Positions 1 to 6,069 of a stretch of 12,899 bases of DNA are shown in pieces. The notes under the pieces were generated by a model. It saw only the letters and a program-made list of their open reading frames with translations, was not told the origin of the DNA and did no database searches. The position numbers and the translations under genes are program-made. This stretch comes from VRUE01 sp035605155 (lineage in GTDB: Bacteria; Actinomycetota; Thermoleophilia; Solirubrobacterales; 70-9): positions 1-12,899 of the forward strand of contig DATNHC010000086.1 in NCBI GenBank assembly GCA_035605155.1, read 5' to 3'. Position 1 is the stretch's first letter. Each line of letters opens with the position of its first letter.

Positions 1-630
1 GGTGGCGATGCCGCCCATGACGCCGGACTCGTGCAGCACCTTCGTCAAGTCGCGGAAGCTGACCTCGAGCCGCTCACGCCGGTCCCAGAGCTTCGCCGAC
101 TCGTTGACGAGGCCTTCGCGCCGGCGGTAGAGCTGGGTGAGCTCACCGACGAGCTCGGAATCGGCCTCCTCGCCGCGTTCGCCGAGAACCTCCTCGATCA
201 GCGCGTCGACGTTGGGGATCTCGAGCGACTCGGCGAGACGCGACTGCGCGACGCCGATCGCGGTCGCCAGCTCCTTGAGCTCGTCTTCGCAGTCCTCGAG
301 CCGCTGCTCGACCTCGCCGAGTTCCTTGTCGCGCTTGAGGAAGAGGGCACGGATCCGGGCGAGAACGTCTTCGGAGAGGTCGGCCGACTCCTTGACGAGC
401 CGGTGGTAGGTGTCCGCCATCGTCGTGCGGACCTCTTTCTCCACTTCGACGGAGATCTGCTGGTAGCGCTCCTTGTGCGTCTCGTAGGCCCAGGTGCGGA
501 TCGTCCCGAAGGGCACCTTGAGTTTGGCCGAGCGGAGGAGCTTTTCGGTCGGCTTCTGCCGGCCGCCCTCGACAGCGAAGGCCGCGAGCGCGAGGTTGAT
601 TTCGTCGTTGCTGTAATCGCGTTTCGCCAC
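1..630 (-). CDS. HTH protein, terminase small subunit-like (3' end cut by window edge)
   Basis: The minus-strand reading frame is open from a GTG at 630 to the window edge, giving 210 residues without a stop. The start is chosen because AAGGAGA lies 5 nt upstream of the GTG. Residues about 28-60 read as a helix-turn-helix (TEKLLRSAK, then VPFGTIRTWA and a YQQI helix), the arrangement seen in phage terminase small subunits and related HTH proteins. Residues 65-135 and 160-195 are charged and probably coiled coil. The visible end, HESGVMGGIAT, resembles the conserved C-terminal GI.(T/A)DK segment of such phage HTH proteins, so little should be missing. The role inferred is DNA recognition, possibly for packaging; if so, a large terminase should follow beyond the left edge. 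It is the last visible gene of the left minus-strand operon, 21 nt after the stop at 652. A transcriptional regulator is the main alternative. Confidence 0.7.
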   Translation of the reverse strand, partial: MAKRDYSNDEINLALAAFAVEGGRQKPTEKLLRSAKLKVPFGTIRTWAYETHKERYQQISVEVEKEVRTTMADTYHRLVKESADLSEDVLARIRALFLKRDKELGEVEQRLEDCEDELKELATAIGVAQSRLAESLEIPNVDALIEEVLGERGEEADSELVGELTQLYRRREGLVNESAKLWDRRERLEVSFRDLTKVLHESGVMGGIAT

Positions 631-651
631 GGCCTTCTCCTTTCTAGCTGG

Positions 652-924
652 TCAGTCGGCGCCCTCCCCCATCCGTCGCCGCAACTCCTCGACCGCGCTC
701 TTGCCGGGTTCGCCTTTGGGGGGCTCGGCGTCGGTGAGCCCGAGGGCCAGGCGCACGAGCTCGGACTCGTCGACGCCGGCCGGGATCTTCCGCGCCGGCA
801 GCGAGACGCCGTCCTGCGCGAGCTCGCGGATCTTGTCCTTTTCAGCCTGCGAGGCGCGCATCTTCCACTGCTTGTCGCGGGGTTCGTCAACCTGCGGTCC
901 CCGCTTCATCGGGCCGAATGCCAT
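652..924 (-). CDS. Small protein, possible ribbon-helix-helix DNA-binding protein
   Basis: This 90-residue frame starts at an ATG at 924, 7 nt after the TAG of the preceding gene at 932. The local ribosome site is weak (only AGG, 3 nt away), so translational coupling is likely; a second Met (residue 6) is an alternative start. Residues about 20-64 (WKMRASQAEKDKIRELA, then ESELVRLALGL) look like the strand-helix-helix pattern of ribbon-helix-helix proteins, with the typical 'SELVR.AL' second helix, but a 10-residue loop between the two parts is longer than usual. The C-terminus (70-90) is charged and helical. The context next to an HTH/terminase-like gene would suit a DNA-binding role. Homology is not certain; it could simply be a small helical phage protein of unknown function. 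Confidence 0.65.
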   Translation of the reverse strand: MAFGPMKRGPQVDEPRDKQWKMRASQAEKDKIRELAQDGVSLPARKIPAGVDESELVRLALGLTDAEPPKGEPGKSAVEELRRRMGEGAD

Positions 925-931
925 GTGCCTA

Positions 932-1537
932 CTACAGCGGGTCGGGCGGGTCGTCGTCGAAGGGCCACTTGTCGGTCTTCGGTGGCCGGTCGAGCTTGCC
1001 GCAGCTCGAGCAAGGTTCGTGGGGGTCGGACTTCGCCACGCCGCAGAGGCCGCAGACGATCGCCTCCTCCTCGAGCTCGGGGGCAACGCCGCCGACGTCG
1101 CGGTCGAGGTCGGGCTGCTCCTCCTGATCCTCGAGCAACTTGACGAAGGCGAGCATTTCGCCGCGCAGGTCGTCGGGCAGGGGCCACGTCTCGACCTCGG
1201 CCCGGATCTCCGCGACGGTCTTGTTCTCGAAGAGGTAGGCGAGCTCGGTGTTCCCCATCCCGCGCAGCCGGTCGACGACCTCGGCGCGGTTGATATGGCC
1301 GCCGATCGGGACGTTGGTGAGGCGAAGCAGGACCGGCGGGTGGGCGGTGCCGAAGACGACGAGCTCGACGTTCTCGCCGGCAGCGATCCGCTCGCGCTCC
1401 TCGGCGGTCAGCTCCCAGGTCGAGGAGATCAGCGGCGTGCCGTCCGATTCGCCGACCGACACCCAGAGGTCGTTGTCCTCGTTGCCGCCCTCGAGCGAGA
1501 GGACGTGGTTGGAGGCGACGGTGCGGCGTGGCTTCAA
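932..1537 (-). CDS. Phage protein with C-terminal zinc ribbon, unknown function
   Basis: A 201-residue protein. The start is a TTG at 1537 chosen because a strong GGAGG sits 6 nt upstream and the TTG overlaps the TGA of the preceding micro-gene by 4 nt (TTGA); the frame is open further upstream but the composition there (Ser/Pro/Arg-rich) is not protein-like. Residues 41-73 (WELTAEERERIAAG followed by VELVVFGTAHPPVLL) match a motif recurrent in phage proteins from memory: an 'LT..E...I..G' helix then a beta strand ending HPPV. Residues 80-140 are helical. The C-terminus has two CxxC pairs, C162/C165 and C176/C179, forming a probable zinc ribbon, followed by an acidic Pro-rich tail. No catalytic motif is seen. 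It lies in the middle of the left minus-strand operon. Confidence 0.8.
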   Translation of the reverse strand: MKPRRTVASNHVLSLEGGNEDNDLWVSVGESDGTPLISSTWELTAEERERIAAGENVELVVFGTAHPPVLLRLTNVPIGGHINRAEVVDRLRGMGNTELAYLFENKTVAEIRAEVETWPLPDDLRGEMLAFVKLLEDQEEQPDLDRDVGGVAPELEEEAIVCGLCGVAKSDPHEPCSSCGKLDRPPKTDKWPFDDDPPDPL

Positions 1538-1626
1538 AGCAGAACCTCCGCAAGTAGGTGGACGATGTAGACGACGGAGCCACCGAGGACAACCCCGTAG
1601 ACGAGCACCCACAGGTAGGGGCTCAC
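1534..1626 (-). CDS. Micro membrane protein, 30 aa
   Basis: A 30-residue frame from a GTG at 1626 to a TGA at 1534. Its start overlaps the TGA of the upstream 38-aa gene by 4 nt (GTGA), and its own stop overlaps the TTG start of the next gene by 4 nt. Its 3' end contains the GGAGG that serves that next gene. Almost the entire product (from YLWVLVYGVVLGG to VVYIVHLLAEVLL) is one hydrophobic helix with no acidic or basic residue before residue 23, consistent with a single transmembrane segment. There is no good ribosome site of its own, so translation probably depends on coupling to the upstream gene. Function unknown; small single-helix phage proteins can be holin or antiholin subunits or superinfection factors, but nothing here shows which. 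Confidence 0.6.
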   Translation of the reverse strand: MSPYLWVLVYGVVLGGSVVYIVHLLAEVLL

Positions 1627-1739
1627 GAGAGCAGGGCTTCGACGCCGCGGACGACGCCGAGCCAGAAGATGAACTCGCACTCGAGGAAGGCGATGAACCA
1701 GGCCCAAGCACCGAGCACTTCGGCCCAGTGAGGCTCCAT
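1623..1739 (-). CDS. Micro membrane protein, 38 aa
   Basis: A 38-residue frame from an ATG at 1739 to a TGA at 1623. AGGAGG lies 9 nt upstream of the ATG, a strong ribosome site in a stretch that would otherwise be a 236-nt gap between the genes at 1537 and 1775, which is the main reason to accept it. Residues 8-30 are aromatic and hydrophobic (VLGAWAWFIAFLE, then FIFWLGVV) with two Glu in the middle, so one transmembrane or membrane-associated helix is likely. It is followed by a second micro membrane gene with a 4-nt overlap, and the two probably act as a pair in the membrane. No known family is recognised. Confidence 0.6.
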   Translation of the reverse strand: MEPHWAEVLGAWAWFIAFLECEFIFWLGVVRGVEALLS

Positions 1740-1774
1740 GCGCGCAGCCCTCCTATCCGGCTCGCCGGCCACGG

Positions 1775-1969
1775 TCAGGCCCCCATCGGCTCGGGCTCTG
1801 GCCGGGAGAGGCAGGTTTCGCAGACCCAGGCTTCGTCCTTGCGCTCGGTGAGGCGGAAGACGCGCTCTCCGTGGCGCAGGGTCCGGCCGCAGTCAGCACA
1901 GGATTCGCCGTCGCGGGGCGGGTAGGGATCGTCCCGCCGGTTCACTGACGTCTCGGCCCAAGCGCCCAT
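1775..1969 (-). CDS. Small zinc-ribbon protein, 64 aa
   Basis: A 64-residue protein whose ATG at 1969 overlaps the TGA of the upstream gene by one base (TGATG). Two CxxC pairs, C24/C27 (SCADCGR) and C50/C53 (VCETC), are separated by 22 residues with the strand-like ERVFRL and AWVC segments between them, a classical zinc-ribbon or treble-clef layout. The N- and C-terminal tails are Pro-rich and probably disordered. Such tiny zinc proteins are common in actinophage genomes, usually without known function; DNA/RNA or protein binding is inferred only from the fold. It is the fourth gene of the left operon and 35 nt upstream of the first micro membrane gene. Confidence 0.75.
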   Translation of the reverse strand: MGAWAETSVNRRDDPYPPRDGESCADCGRTLRHGERVFRLTERKDEAWVCETCLSRPEPEPMGA

Positions 1970-2295
1970 CAGAGCATCCAGTTCCGCATCCCGGCCAGGT
2001 TGTGCGGCCGGAGCTGTTCCTCAGCGCGGACGTCGGCGAGCTCGGCGATCGCGTCGGTGCCGTAGACGGCGATCAGCTCGCGCAGCTTCTCGAGGGCTTT
2101 GCAGAAGCCGAGCCGTTCCATATCGAGTTCGCGCTCCCGCGTCTTCGACAACTTGCCCTCGGGGTACTTCGGCTCCATCGACAAGAAGGCCGTCACGAGC
2201 TTGGCGAGGCCCTGCTGCTTGGACTTCGGCGCCCGCTCGAGGCCGAGCTCTTCGAGTTCCTCGAGCAGCGTGTCGGCGGTGCTCTCGCGCGCCAT
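1969..2295 (-). CDS. Helical protein of unknown function, 108 aa
   Basis: A 108-residue protein that starts at ATG 2295, overlapping the upstream TGA by one base (TGATG), and ends with the TGA that overlaps the next ATG in the same way. The sequence is mostly helix: residues 8-20 (TLLEELEELGLER), 28-40 (GLAKLVTAFLSM), 54-76 and 80-95, with a basic stretch PKSKQQ and KLSKTRERE between helices. No cysteine pairs, membrane segment or catalytic motif is present. I do not recognise the family. Its place between two small helical/zinc proteins and the ubiquitin-like-domain gene suggests co-expression with them, nothing more. Confidence 0.7.
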   Translation of the reverse strand: MARESTADTLLEELEELGLERAPKSKQQGLAKLVTAFLSMEPKYPEGKLSKTRERELDMERLGFCKALEKLRELIAVYGTDAIAELADVRAEEQLRPHNLAGMRNWML

Positions 2296-2615
2296 CAGCC
2301 TCGCCTCCCCTGCTCCCAGGCCACCCCGGCAAGGAAGGCGGCGATCTGCGACGTGGCGAGCGCCAACTGCGGCCCCTTGATCGCCAGCATCAACAAACCC
2401 GGCACGAGCTCGCGGGAGACGGCCTCAATGAGATGGTCGAGCGGAACGCCGAACTCCCTGGCGACCGCCGCGGTGATCTCGTCGGCGTCGATCTTTTCGG
2501 CCTCCTGCATCCGGCCGAGAAGGCGCTCGCTGACGTCCTTGAAGACCTCTTGGATCGAGACGGGCTCGGGGGCGGGCATATCAGTACCCCCCCCCGCTGA
2601 GGATCGCGCGGCCAT
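2295..2615 (-). CDS. Helical protein of unknown function, 106 aa, with G9 tract near the start
   Basis: A 106-residue protein starting at ATG 2615 (TGATG overlap with the upstream gene, AGAGG 8 nt upstream). Residues 19-46 and 47-64 look like amphipathic helices (IQEVFKDVSERLLGRMQEAE; ITAAVAREFGVPLDHLIEAV); residues 70-98 are strikingly hydrophobic (LVPGLLMLAIKG, then ALATSQIAAFLAGVAW) and may be a buried or membrane-associated helical hairpin. A run of nine G on the coding strand (C at 2587-2595) encodes GGG at residues 8-10 and lies between the ATG at 2615 and a second in-frame ATG at 2579, so a single-base slip would put the first start out of frame while leaving the second usable. The start therefore is uncertain. 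Family not recognised. Confidence 0.65.
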   Translation of the reverse strand: MAARSSAGGGTDMPAPEPVSIQEVFKDVSERLLGRMQEAEKIDADEITAAVAREFGVPLDHLIEAVSRELVPGLLMLAIKGPQLALATSQIAAFLAGVAWEQGRRG

Positions 2616-4303
2616 CAGTCGATCCTCTTGGCGACCGTCACCGGCAGGAGCCAGCGCAGGAGGGCGAAGGCGCAGTCACGTTCCTCGGCGAAGCGGCTTT
2701 CGCCCGACCGGGCCTCTTCGCGCTCGCGGAGGAAGCGCTCGACGTCGGCCTCGAGCTGCTTGATCGTCGCGTCGCGGCGACCGTCGACCTCCTTGGCGCC
2801 GTGGCCGAGCTGCTCTTCGGCGCAGTCGACGCAGGCCCGCGGGATCCCGAAGTCCGAGAGGAGCTCCGCGACGGCGTCGCGGACGCGCTCGGCCGGGAAG
2901 ACGTAGTCGGGGTGGTCTTCGAGCAGCGGCCGGGTCGCGGCTCCGGCGGCCTGGTAGGCGACCTCGGACACCCAGGCATCGTCGCGGCCGTAGGGGATCG
3001 TGATCTCGAGGAAGGGCGTCCGGCTCGAGGGCCGCATCGGGAAGCTGCCGACCCCGGCGCCGTCCTGATCCTCGAGCTCGATGAAGCGGTACTCGGGCGG
3101 CGTGTCGGCGTCGGAAACGTCCTCGAGCACGATCACGAGCTCGCGGGTGCCGGGCTTGACCTTGCCCTCGGCGCGGATCTTGTCGATCGCCTTCTGCTGG
3201 CCGTCGACGGTCGAGGCGAGCAGCCGCTTGGACTCTTCTCCGGCCAGCACCCGCCGGATGCAGATCTCGGCCCGCTCGGTCAGGGTCAGGGTGCGCGGAG
3301 TGCCGGGCTCGCCGGTCGCGCCCGTCGACCGCGGGATCGAGATCCGGTCGAACTCGTTGCCGGCGCCGATCGCGTCGCGGCGGTACTCGACGAGCTCGTC
3401 CGCCAGGGCCGTCACACGGTCGGAGATCGTCAGGATCGCGCCCTCGCGGGTCCGGGGGATCTTCATGCCGTCGAGGGTGTCCATCGCCACCGAAGCCGGC
3501 GAGCCGGACTCCGGGGTGGCGCCCTGATCGACGACGCGGATCAGCGCCTCCTCGATCGCGTCCGCCAGCTCGAGGCAGGAACGCTTCGTGGCCTTGCCGC
3601 CGACGCCGGAGATCAGCCGCATGGCGAAGTTGTCGATCACCCCGAGGATCAGCGCCCGCCGGGTGCCCTCCGCGGGGGGCTCGCCTTGCCAGCCATCCGG
3701 CGGCCCCGGCACACCCGGACTGTCGGCGTGGGATTCCTCACCGCGCTCACCGGCCGCGCCAAGCGCCTCGAGCGGCACCCTGCCGGTGCGCCCGATTTGG
3801 GAGGAGTCCGAGGACTCCACGATCGTCGCCTCGACGGACTCGCCATCACCGCCACCGCCGACCTCGGGGTCGAGGAAGAGGGTCGTCTCGCCGTCGACGA
3901 GATCGCCGTCGCCGACCAAGTGCGTGAGCTGGCGACCGTCCTCCGTCCGCAGCTCCCACTCGACCCCGTCGCCCCGCCGCGTGATCCCCGCCGCGGTGAG
4001 CACCTGATCGACGACCTCGCCGACCGTCGCCGTGGTGCTCGTCTCGACCTTGATCGGGACGCCGTTGACGACGACCTTCAAGTCGCAGGCAATCACGTCC
4101 GAGGTCTGCAAGTGCTTGTCGTCCTCGCTCGACGTGCCGCCGCCGGGCCAGCGGATCGTGTAGCGCCAGTAGCCGGACTGATCGCGGAACTCCGTCCACG
4201 ACCGAGACTCGACGCGGCCCACCCGACTCGCGGGCTCGATCGCGGCGTCAGGGGTGGGCTCGACGGTGCTGCCAAGGTCGAACTGCGGTGCTGGGATCTC
4301 CAC
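2615..4303 (-). CDS. Large phage protein with internal ubiquitin-like beta-grasp domain and Gly-rich motif
   Basis: First gene of the left minus-strand operon, 562 residues. The GTG at 4303 is chosen because GGAGGAG lies 4-5 nt upstream; an in-frame TTG at 4348 has no such signal. Residues about 74-152 read as a ubiquitin-like beta-grasp domain: strand DLKVVVNGVPIKVE, helix TVGEVVDQVLTAAG, strand VEWELRTEDGR, then GETTLFLDPEVGGGG. From memory this order, including WELR, the 'DG.TLFL' strand and a Gly-Gly end, matches bacterial ubiquitin-like proteins of the DUF2604/multiubiquitin sort. Here the Gly run (149-152) is internal, followed by a disordered Ser/Gly/Pro linker (about 155-215) and then three unrecognised regions: helical 215-310, mixed 345-470, and a C-terminal coiled coil at about 505-540 with C491/C494. 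No E1, E2 or JAB protease is visible nearby. The role is unknown; a structural or adaptor use of the fold is as possible as conjugation. Confidence 0.75.
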   Translation of the reverse strand: MEIPAPQFDLGSTVEPTPDAAIEPASRVGRVESRSWTEFRDQSGYWRYTIRWPGGGTSSEDDKHLQTSDVIACDLKVVVNGVPIKVETSTTATVGEVVDQVLTAAGITRRGDGVEWELRTEDGRQLTHLVGDGDLVDGETTLFLDPEVGGGGDGESVEATIVESSDSSQIGRTGRVPLEALGAAGERGEESHADSPGVPGPPDGWQGEPPAEGTRRALILGVIDNFAMRLISGVGGKATKRSCLELADAIEEALIRVVDQGATPESGSPASVAMDTLDGMKIPRTREGAILTISDRVTALADELVEYRRDAIGAGNEFDRISIPRSTGATGEPGTPRTLTLTERAEICIRRVLAGEESKRLLASTVDGQQKAIDKIRAEGKVKPGTRELVIVLEDVSDADTPPEYRFIELEDQDGAGVGSFPMRPSSRTPFLEITIPYGRDDAWVSEVAYQAAGAATRPLLEDHPDYVFPAERVRDAVAELLSDFGIPRACVDCAEEQLGHGAKEVDGRRDATIKQLEADVERFLREREEARSGESRFAEERDCAFALLRWLLPVTVAKRID

Positions 4304-4400
4304 GTCTCTCCTCCGGTTGTGCTGGGCTCCTGGGGAGAGGGCGGGCAACTCGCCACCGGCACGACCGCCAGGGTCTAGATGGCGAGGCCCTACGCCGTGC

Positions 4401-4430
4401 CCTGGGGAGTGTGCCGCCCCCGTAGCTGTC
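4401..4430 (+). repeat. Left copy of imperfect inverted repeat flanking the plus-strand block
   Basis: The plus strand here reads CCTGGGG, six bases, then CCGCC, three bases, then CGTAGCTGTC at 4421-4430. The minus strand of 7655-7624 reads CCTGGGG, CCGCC, ACTC, CGTAGCTGTC. The two copies therefore share three blocks in the same order, in inverted orientation, on either side of the plus-strand genes. At the right-hand copy the sequence is also the 3' side of a tRNA T-arm-like structure; that part is not preserved here. A boundary or recombination site of an inserted segment is an inference. Confidence 0.45.
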
Positions 4431-4475
4431 CGGCGATTCCTCGAGCGGGCACCCTAGCGACTCCGGGGGTCGGAC

Positions 4476-4535
4476 GTGTACACAAGGCCGCTCTTTGGGC
4501 CAAATCCGATACGGCTGGGTGGAGATATATATCTC
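4476..4535. promoter_or_regulatory. Cluster of three palindromes, operator/promoter candidate
   Basis: Three perfect palindromes lie close together: GTGTACAC (4476-4483), TTTGG-G-CCAAA (4494-4504) and GAGATATATATCTC (4522-4535). The last contains the longest A/T-only run of the region, in a genome that is otherwise about two-thirds GC. Their centres are about 20 and 30 bp apart, close to two and three helical turns. This is what operators for a dimeric regulator next to a promoter look like, and the site is upstream of the operon starting at 4303. No -35/-10 pair of good spacing is clear, so the call stays tentative. Confidence 0.35.
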
Positions 4536-4675
4536 GCAGCGACACGGGATTCGCACACTCCCCCCTCCCCCTTTTCGCATCCGCTCACGCGCACCGCTTC
4601 GCGCCTGCGACGCCGACGCGATCACGCCTAATCGAGAGGGTGCCGAGCGGGAGGCGAGACGGAGAGCCGAGCGAG

Positions 4676-4708
4676 GGTTGACATTCCGGCTGTTATGTCC
4701 GATCAACC
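4676..4708 (+). promoter_or_regulatory. TTGACA hexamer inside an inverted repeat
   Basis: The hexamer TTGACA (4678-4683) matches the -35 consensus of the main bacterial sigma factor. It sits in an inverted repeat: GGTTGACAT (4676-4684) opposite ATGTC (4695-4699) and TCAACC (4703-4708), with CGA interrupting. No -10 of the right spacing is seen (17 bp downstream is GATCAA). It may be an operator-controlled promoter for the plus-strand block 200 nt downstream, or only a protein-binding or hairpin site. Confidence 0.3.
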
Positions 4709-4852
4709 GAGGCAGGCCCGACGTGCTGACCCTCGCGCGTGTTTGATCTTCGCTCGCGTCGATCCGGTGGGCCGTATCCAGCCGAGCGACCGAGCAAGAG
4801 CGCCAGATCGAACATGTGTCCACCGATCCCGATCACCGTGCTATCGCGCTCG

Positions 4853-4890
4853 CGGTGCTGTACCGTGGGCGATACATGAACGCAGCACCG
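4853..4890 (+). promoter_or_regulatory. Inverted repeat in leader of gene at 4905
   Basis: CGGTGCTG (4853-4860) and CAGCACCG (4883-4890) are perfect 8-bp inverted arms 22 nt apart, just upstream of the ribosome site GAAGGGAG for the ATG at 4905. The right arm and what follows, GAACGCAGCACCGACGAAGG (4879-4898), match the segment before the genes at 6070 and 6635 (GAACGCAGTACAACCGAAGG and ACCGCAGTACAAACCCGAAGG). So three starts of the plus-strand block share a leader in which the stretch before the ribosome site is one arm of a stem. Confidence 0.5.
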
Positions 4891-4904
4891 ACGAAGGGAG
4901 CAAC

Positions 4905-5576
4905 ATGAGCACCGAACGCATCGAACGCATCCGCGCTGAAGAGGCGCGAGTCGGCGACCGGATCAAGGCACCGGACGGCCGCGCCTTCTACGAGCTGACC
5001 GTCGCCCATCCCAAGCCCGGACTAGAGAACGACGAGGAGATGGTCGAGCTTGGCACCGGCTGGGGCTCTGTCGTCTTGCAGCCCGGCGAGATCGTCGAGC
5101 GGGAGAACTGGCAGGTTGGCGAAGCCGAGCGGGAAATCGAAGAGCACAAGCGCTCACGTCTCGACGACATAGCCGCCCTGGTCAAGCTGGCGAGCCTGCC
5201 CGACGACGAGGCGCTCAACGAGTGGAGCAACGACGAGTTGCTCGCCCATGACATCGGCTACGGCGAAGCTGGCCCGCTGAGTCTCGACACGGTGAGGGAG
5301 CAGGCCGACGAGCGGCTCAACGAGTACCCGCTCAGTGTCGAAGCCACCATGACGTTTGAAGTCGTGATCGGAACGGGTGGCCCGGATGATCGCTTGCTCT
5401 TCGAGTGCGTCGGCGTCGACGCTGGGCCTCACGATGGCGGCGGTGATCGCTGGGAGATCAACCGCGTGATCTATCGCTACTCGTGGACCGGGTCGGCCGA
5501 GCGCGTCCTCTCGGGTGAGGATCGGGAGACGGCCGAAGAGCTGGCCCGCCGTGTGGTGCCGGAGCTGGTCGAATGA
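4905..5576 (+). CDS. Hypothetical acidic protein, first gene of the plus-strand block
   Basis: A 223-residue protein. The ATG at 4905 follows GAAGGGAG by 4 nt and starts the protein-like composition; the frame is open further upstream to 4695 but without a ribosome site and with Arg/Pro-rich non-protein-like sequence. Residues 11-60 (AEEARVGDRIKAPDGRAFYELT, then WGSVVLQPGEIVE) look like a small beta-rich domain; residues 63-100 are charged helix; residues 105-140 contain WSNDELLAHDIGYGEA; the C-terminal part (about 147-222) has strands TFEVVIGTGGPDDRLLF and WEINRVIYRYSW and ends with helix RETAEELARRVVPEL. This C-terminal pattern (a strand-rich domain ending in a helix) recurs in plasmid and integrative-element proteins from memory. 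The stop overlaps the next start (ATGA). Function not known. Confidence 0.8.
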   Translation: MSTERIERIRAEEARVGDRIKAPDGRAFYELTVAHPKPGLENDEEMVELGTGWGSVVLQPGEIVERENWQVGEAEREIEEHKRSRLDDIAALVKLASLPDDEALNEWSNDELLAHDIGYGEAGPLSLDTVREQADERLNEYPLSVEATMTFEVVIGTGGPDDRLLFECVGVDAGPHDGGGDRWEINRVIYRYSWTGSAERVLSGEDRETAEELARRVVPELVE

Positions 5577-5992
5577 GGGTGCAAGTCTGCGGGCCGAACC
5601 TGCACGATCAGAGCAAGGGTGAATTCCACGTCCACGCCGACGGGTGCGCCGACCTACGCAACTACGGGCCGGGCAAGCGTCTAGGGGGCGAGGAGCCCTG
5701 GGCGCTCGACGTGAGCGACCGCCTGGGAATCGTGGGCGAGGTCTACGACTGGATACCTGGCGAGGAGGCGGCGGCCTACCTGGGCGAGTTCCACTTCGCC
5801 CCGTGCGTCGCCTCGTTGCGCGAGAAGGCGGTCCAGGTGGGCGAGTACGTCGCCATTGACCTCGACGAGAACAACCGCAAGCCCGCTGGGACGTTCGGCT
5901 GGGGCGTCTGCCGCCACGGCCACGGCTTGCAGGACTTGCCGCCGCTGAGTGAACGGCAGGCCCGCAGCCTCGCGGAGAAGCTCAACGCATAG
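5573..5992 (+). CDS. Hypothetical protein with FHVHA..CAD motif, plasmid/ICE accessory type
   Basis: A 139-residue protein starting at ATG 5573, which overlaps the preceding TGA (ATGA). The N-terminus contains LHDQSKGEFHVHADGCADL (residues 10-28), a signature I recall from hypothetical proteins of actinobacterial plasmids, integrative elements and some phages. Residues 45-80 (WALDVSDRLGIVGEVYDWI, then YLGEFHFAPCV) follow, and a C-terminal part with CRHGHGLQDLPPLSERQAR. Cysteines C6, C25, C78 and C112 with nearby His could bind metal, but the spacing is not a standard finger. Its TAG stop donates its last G to the structured element at 5992-6034, so the mRNA 3' end of this gene enters the tRNA-like minihelix directly. 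Confidence 0.8.
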   Translation: MRVQVCGPNLHDQSKGEFHVHADGCADLRNYGPGKRLGGEEPWALDVSDRLGIVGEVYDWIPGEEAAAYLGEFHFAPCVASLREKAVQVGEYVAIDLDENNRKPAGTFGWGVCRHGHGLQDLPPLSERQARSLAEKLNA

Positions 5993-6034
5993 CCGCGCTT
6001 GGAGCGCCGCCCCGGTTCGATTCCGGGGCGCGGC
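5992..6034 (+). promoter_or_regulatory. tRNA-like minihelix 1 (acceptor stem + T-arm, no anticodon domain)
   Basis: The RNA can form a 7-bp outer stem GCCGCGC (5992-5998) with GCGCGGC (6028-6034), and directly stacked on it a 5-bp stem CCCGG (6011-6015) with CCGGG (6023-6027) closing the 7-nt loop TTCGATT (6016-6022). Loop and closing G-C pair fit the universal tRNA T-loop consensus (TTCRANY). The 5' link between stems is 12 nt (TTGGAGCGCCGC) in place of the whole D/anticodon part. It starts at the G of the TAG stop of the gene before and ends one base before a 20-bp inverted repeat. A second copy at 6552-6596 keeps the shape with changed base pairs. A plain terminator is the simplest alternative; there is no U tract and the following gene is close. 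Confidence 0.65.
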
Positions 6035-6035
6035 C

Positions 6036-6055
6036 TTGTATCGAACGCAGTACAA
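6036..6055 (+). repeat. Start-associated 20-bp inverted repeat, copy 1
   Basis: TTGTATCGAACGCAGTACAA has TTGTA/TACAA ends that can pair and lies one base after minihelix 1, followed by CCGAAGGAG and the ATG at 6070. Copy 2 (6598-6617) is identical at 18 of 20 positions and has the same setting. The right half also resembles the leader of the gene at 4905. It may be a hairpin that affects ribosome access, a protein-binding site or part of a promoter. Confidence 0.6.
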
Positions 6056-6069
6056 CCGAAGGAGACACC

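Larger units (their letters stand above)
4304..4904. other. Divergent intergenic region, no convincing gene
   Basis: This 601-nt stretch separates the left minus-strand operon (start 4303) from the plus-strand block (start 4905), so it must hold the promoters for both. I see no reading frame with a ribosome site and protein-like composition. It holds a run of palindromes (4476-4535), an inverted repeat around a TTGACA hexamer (4676-4708), an inverted repeat in the leader of the gene at 4905 (4853-4890), and at 4401-4430 a sequence related, in inverted orientation, to 7624-7655. Exact promoters cannot be called with confidence. Confidence 0.7.

Noticed and set aside
31..1143. Long plus-strand open frame (370 codons)
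   Set aside because: It is antisense to three minus-strand genes with ribosome sites and domain-like products; the Arg/Gly/Leu-rich product is typical of the opposite strand in high-GC DNA.
2801..4378. Long plus-strand open frame (525 codons)
   Set aside because: Antisense to the gene with the ubiquitin-like domain; composition is Arg/Asp/Gly-rich with no motif and there is no ribosome site.
4379..4746. Small plus-strand frames in the divergent region (100 and 83 codons)
   Set aside because: No ribosome sites, no protein-like composition, and they run across the palindromes and the TTGACA inverted repeat.
5992..6034. Ordinary Rho-independent terminator
   Set aside because: No U tract, two stacked stems instead of one, a consensus T-loop, and a covarying second copy in the same setting make this the weaker explanation, although terminator activity is not excluded.
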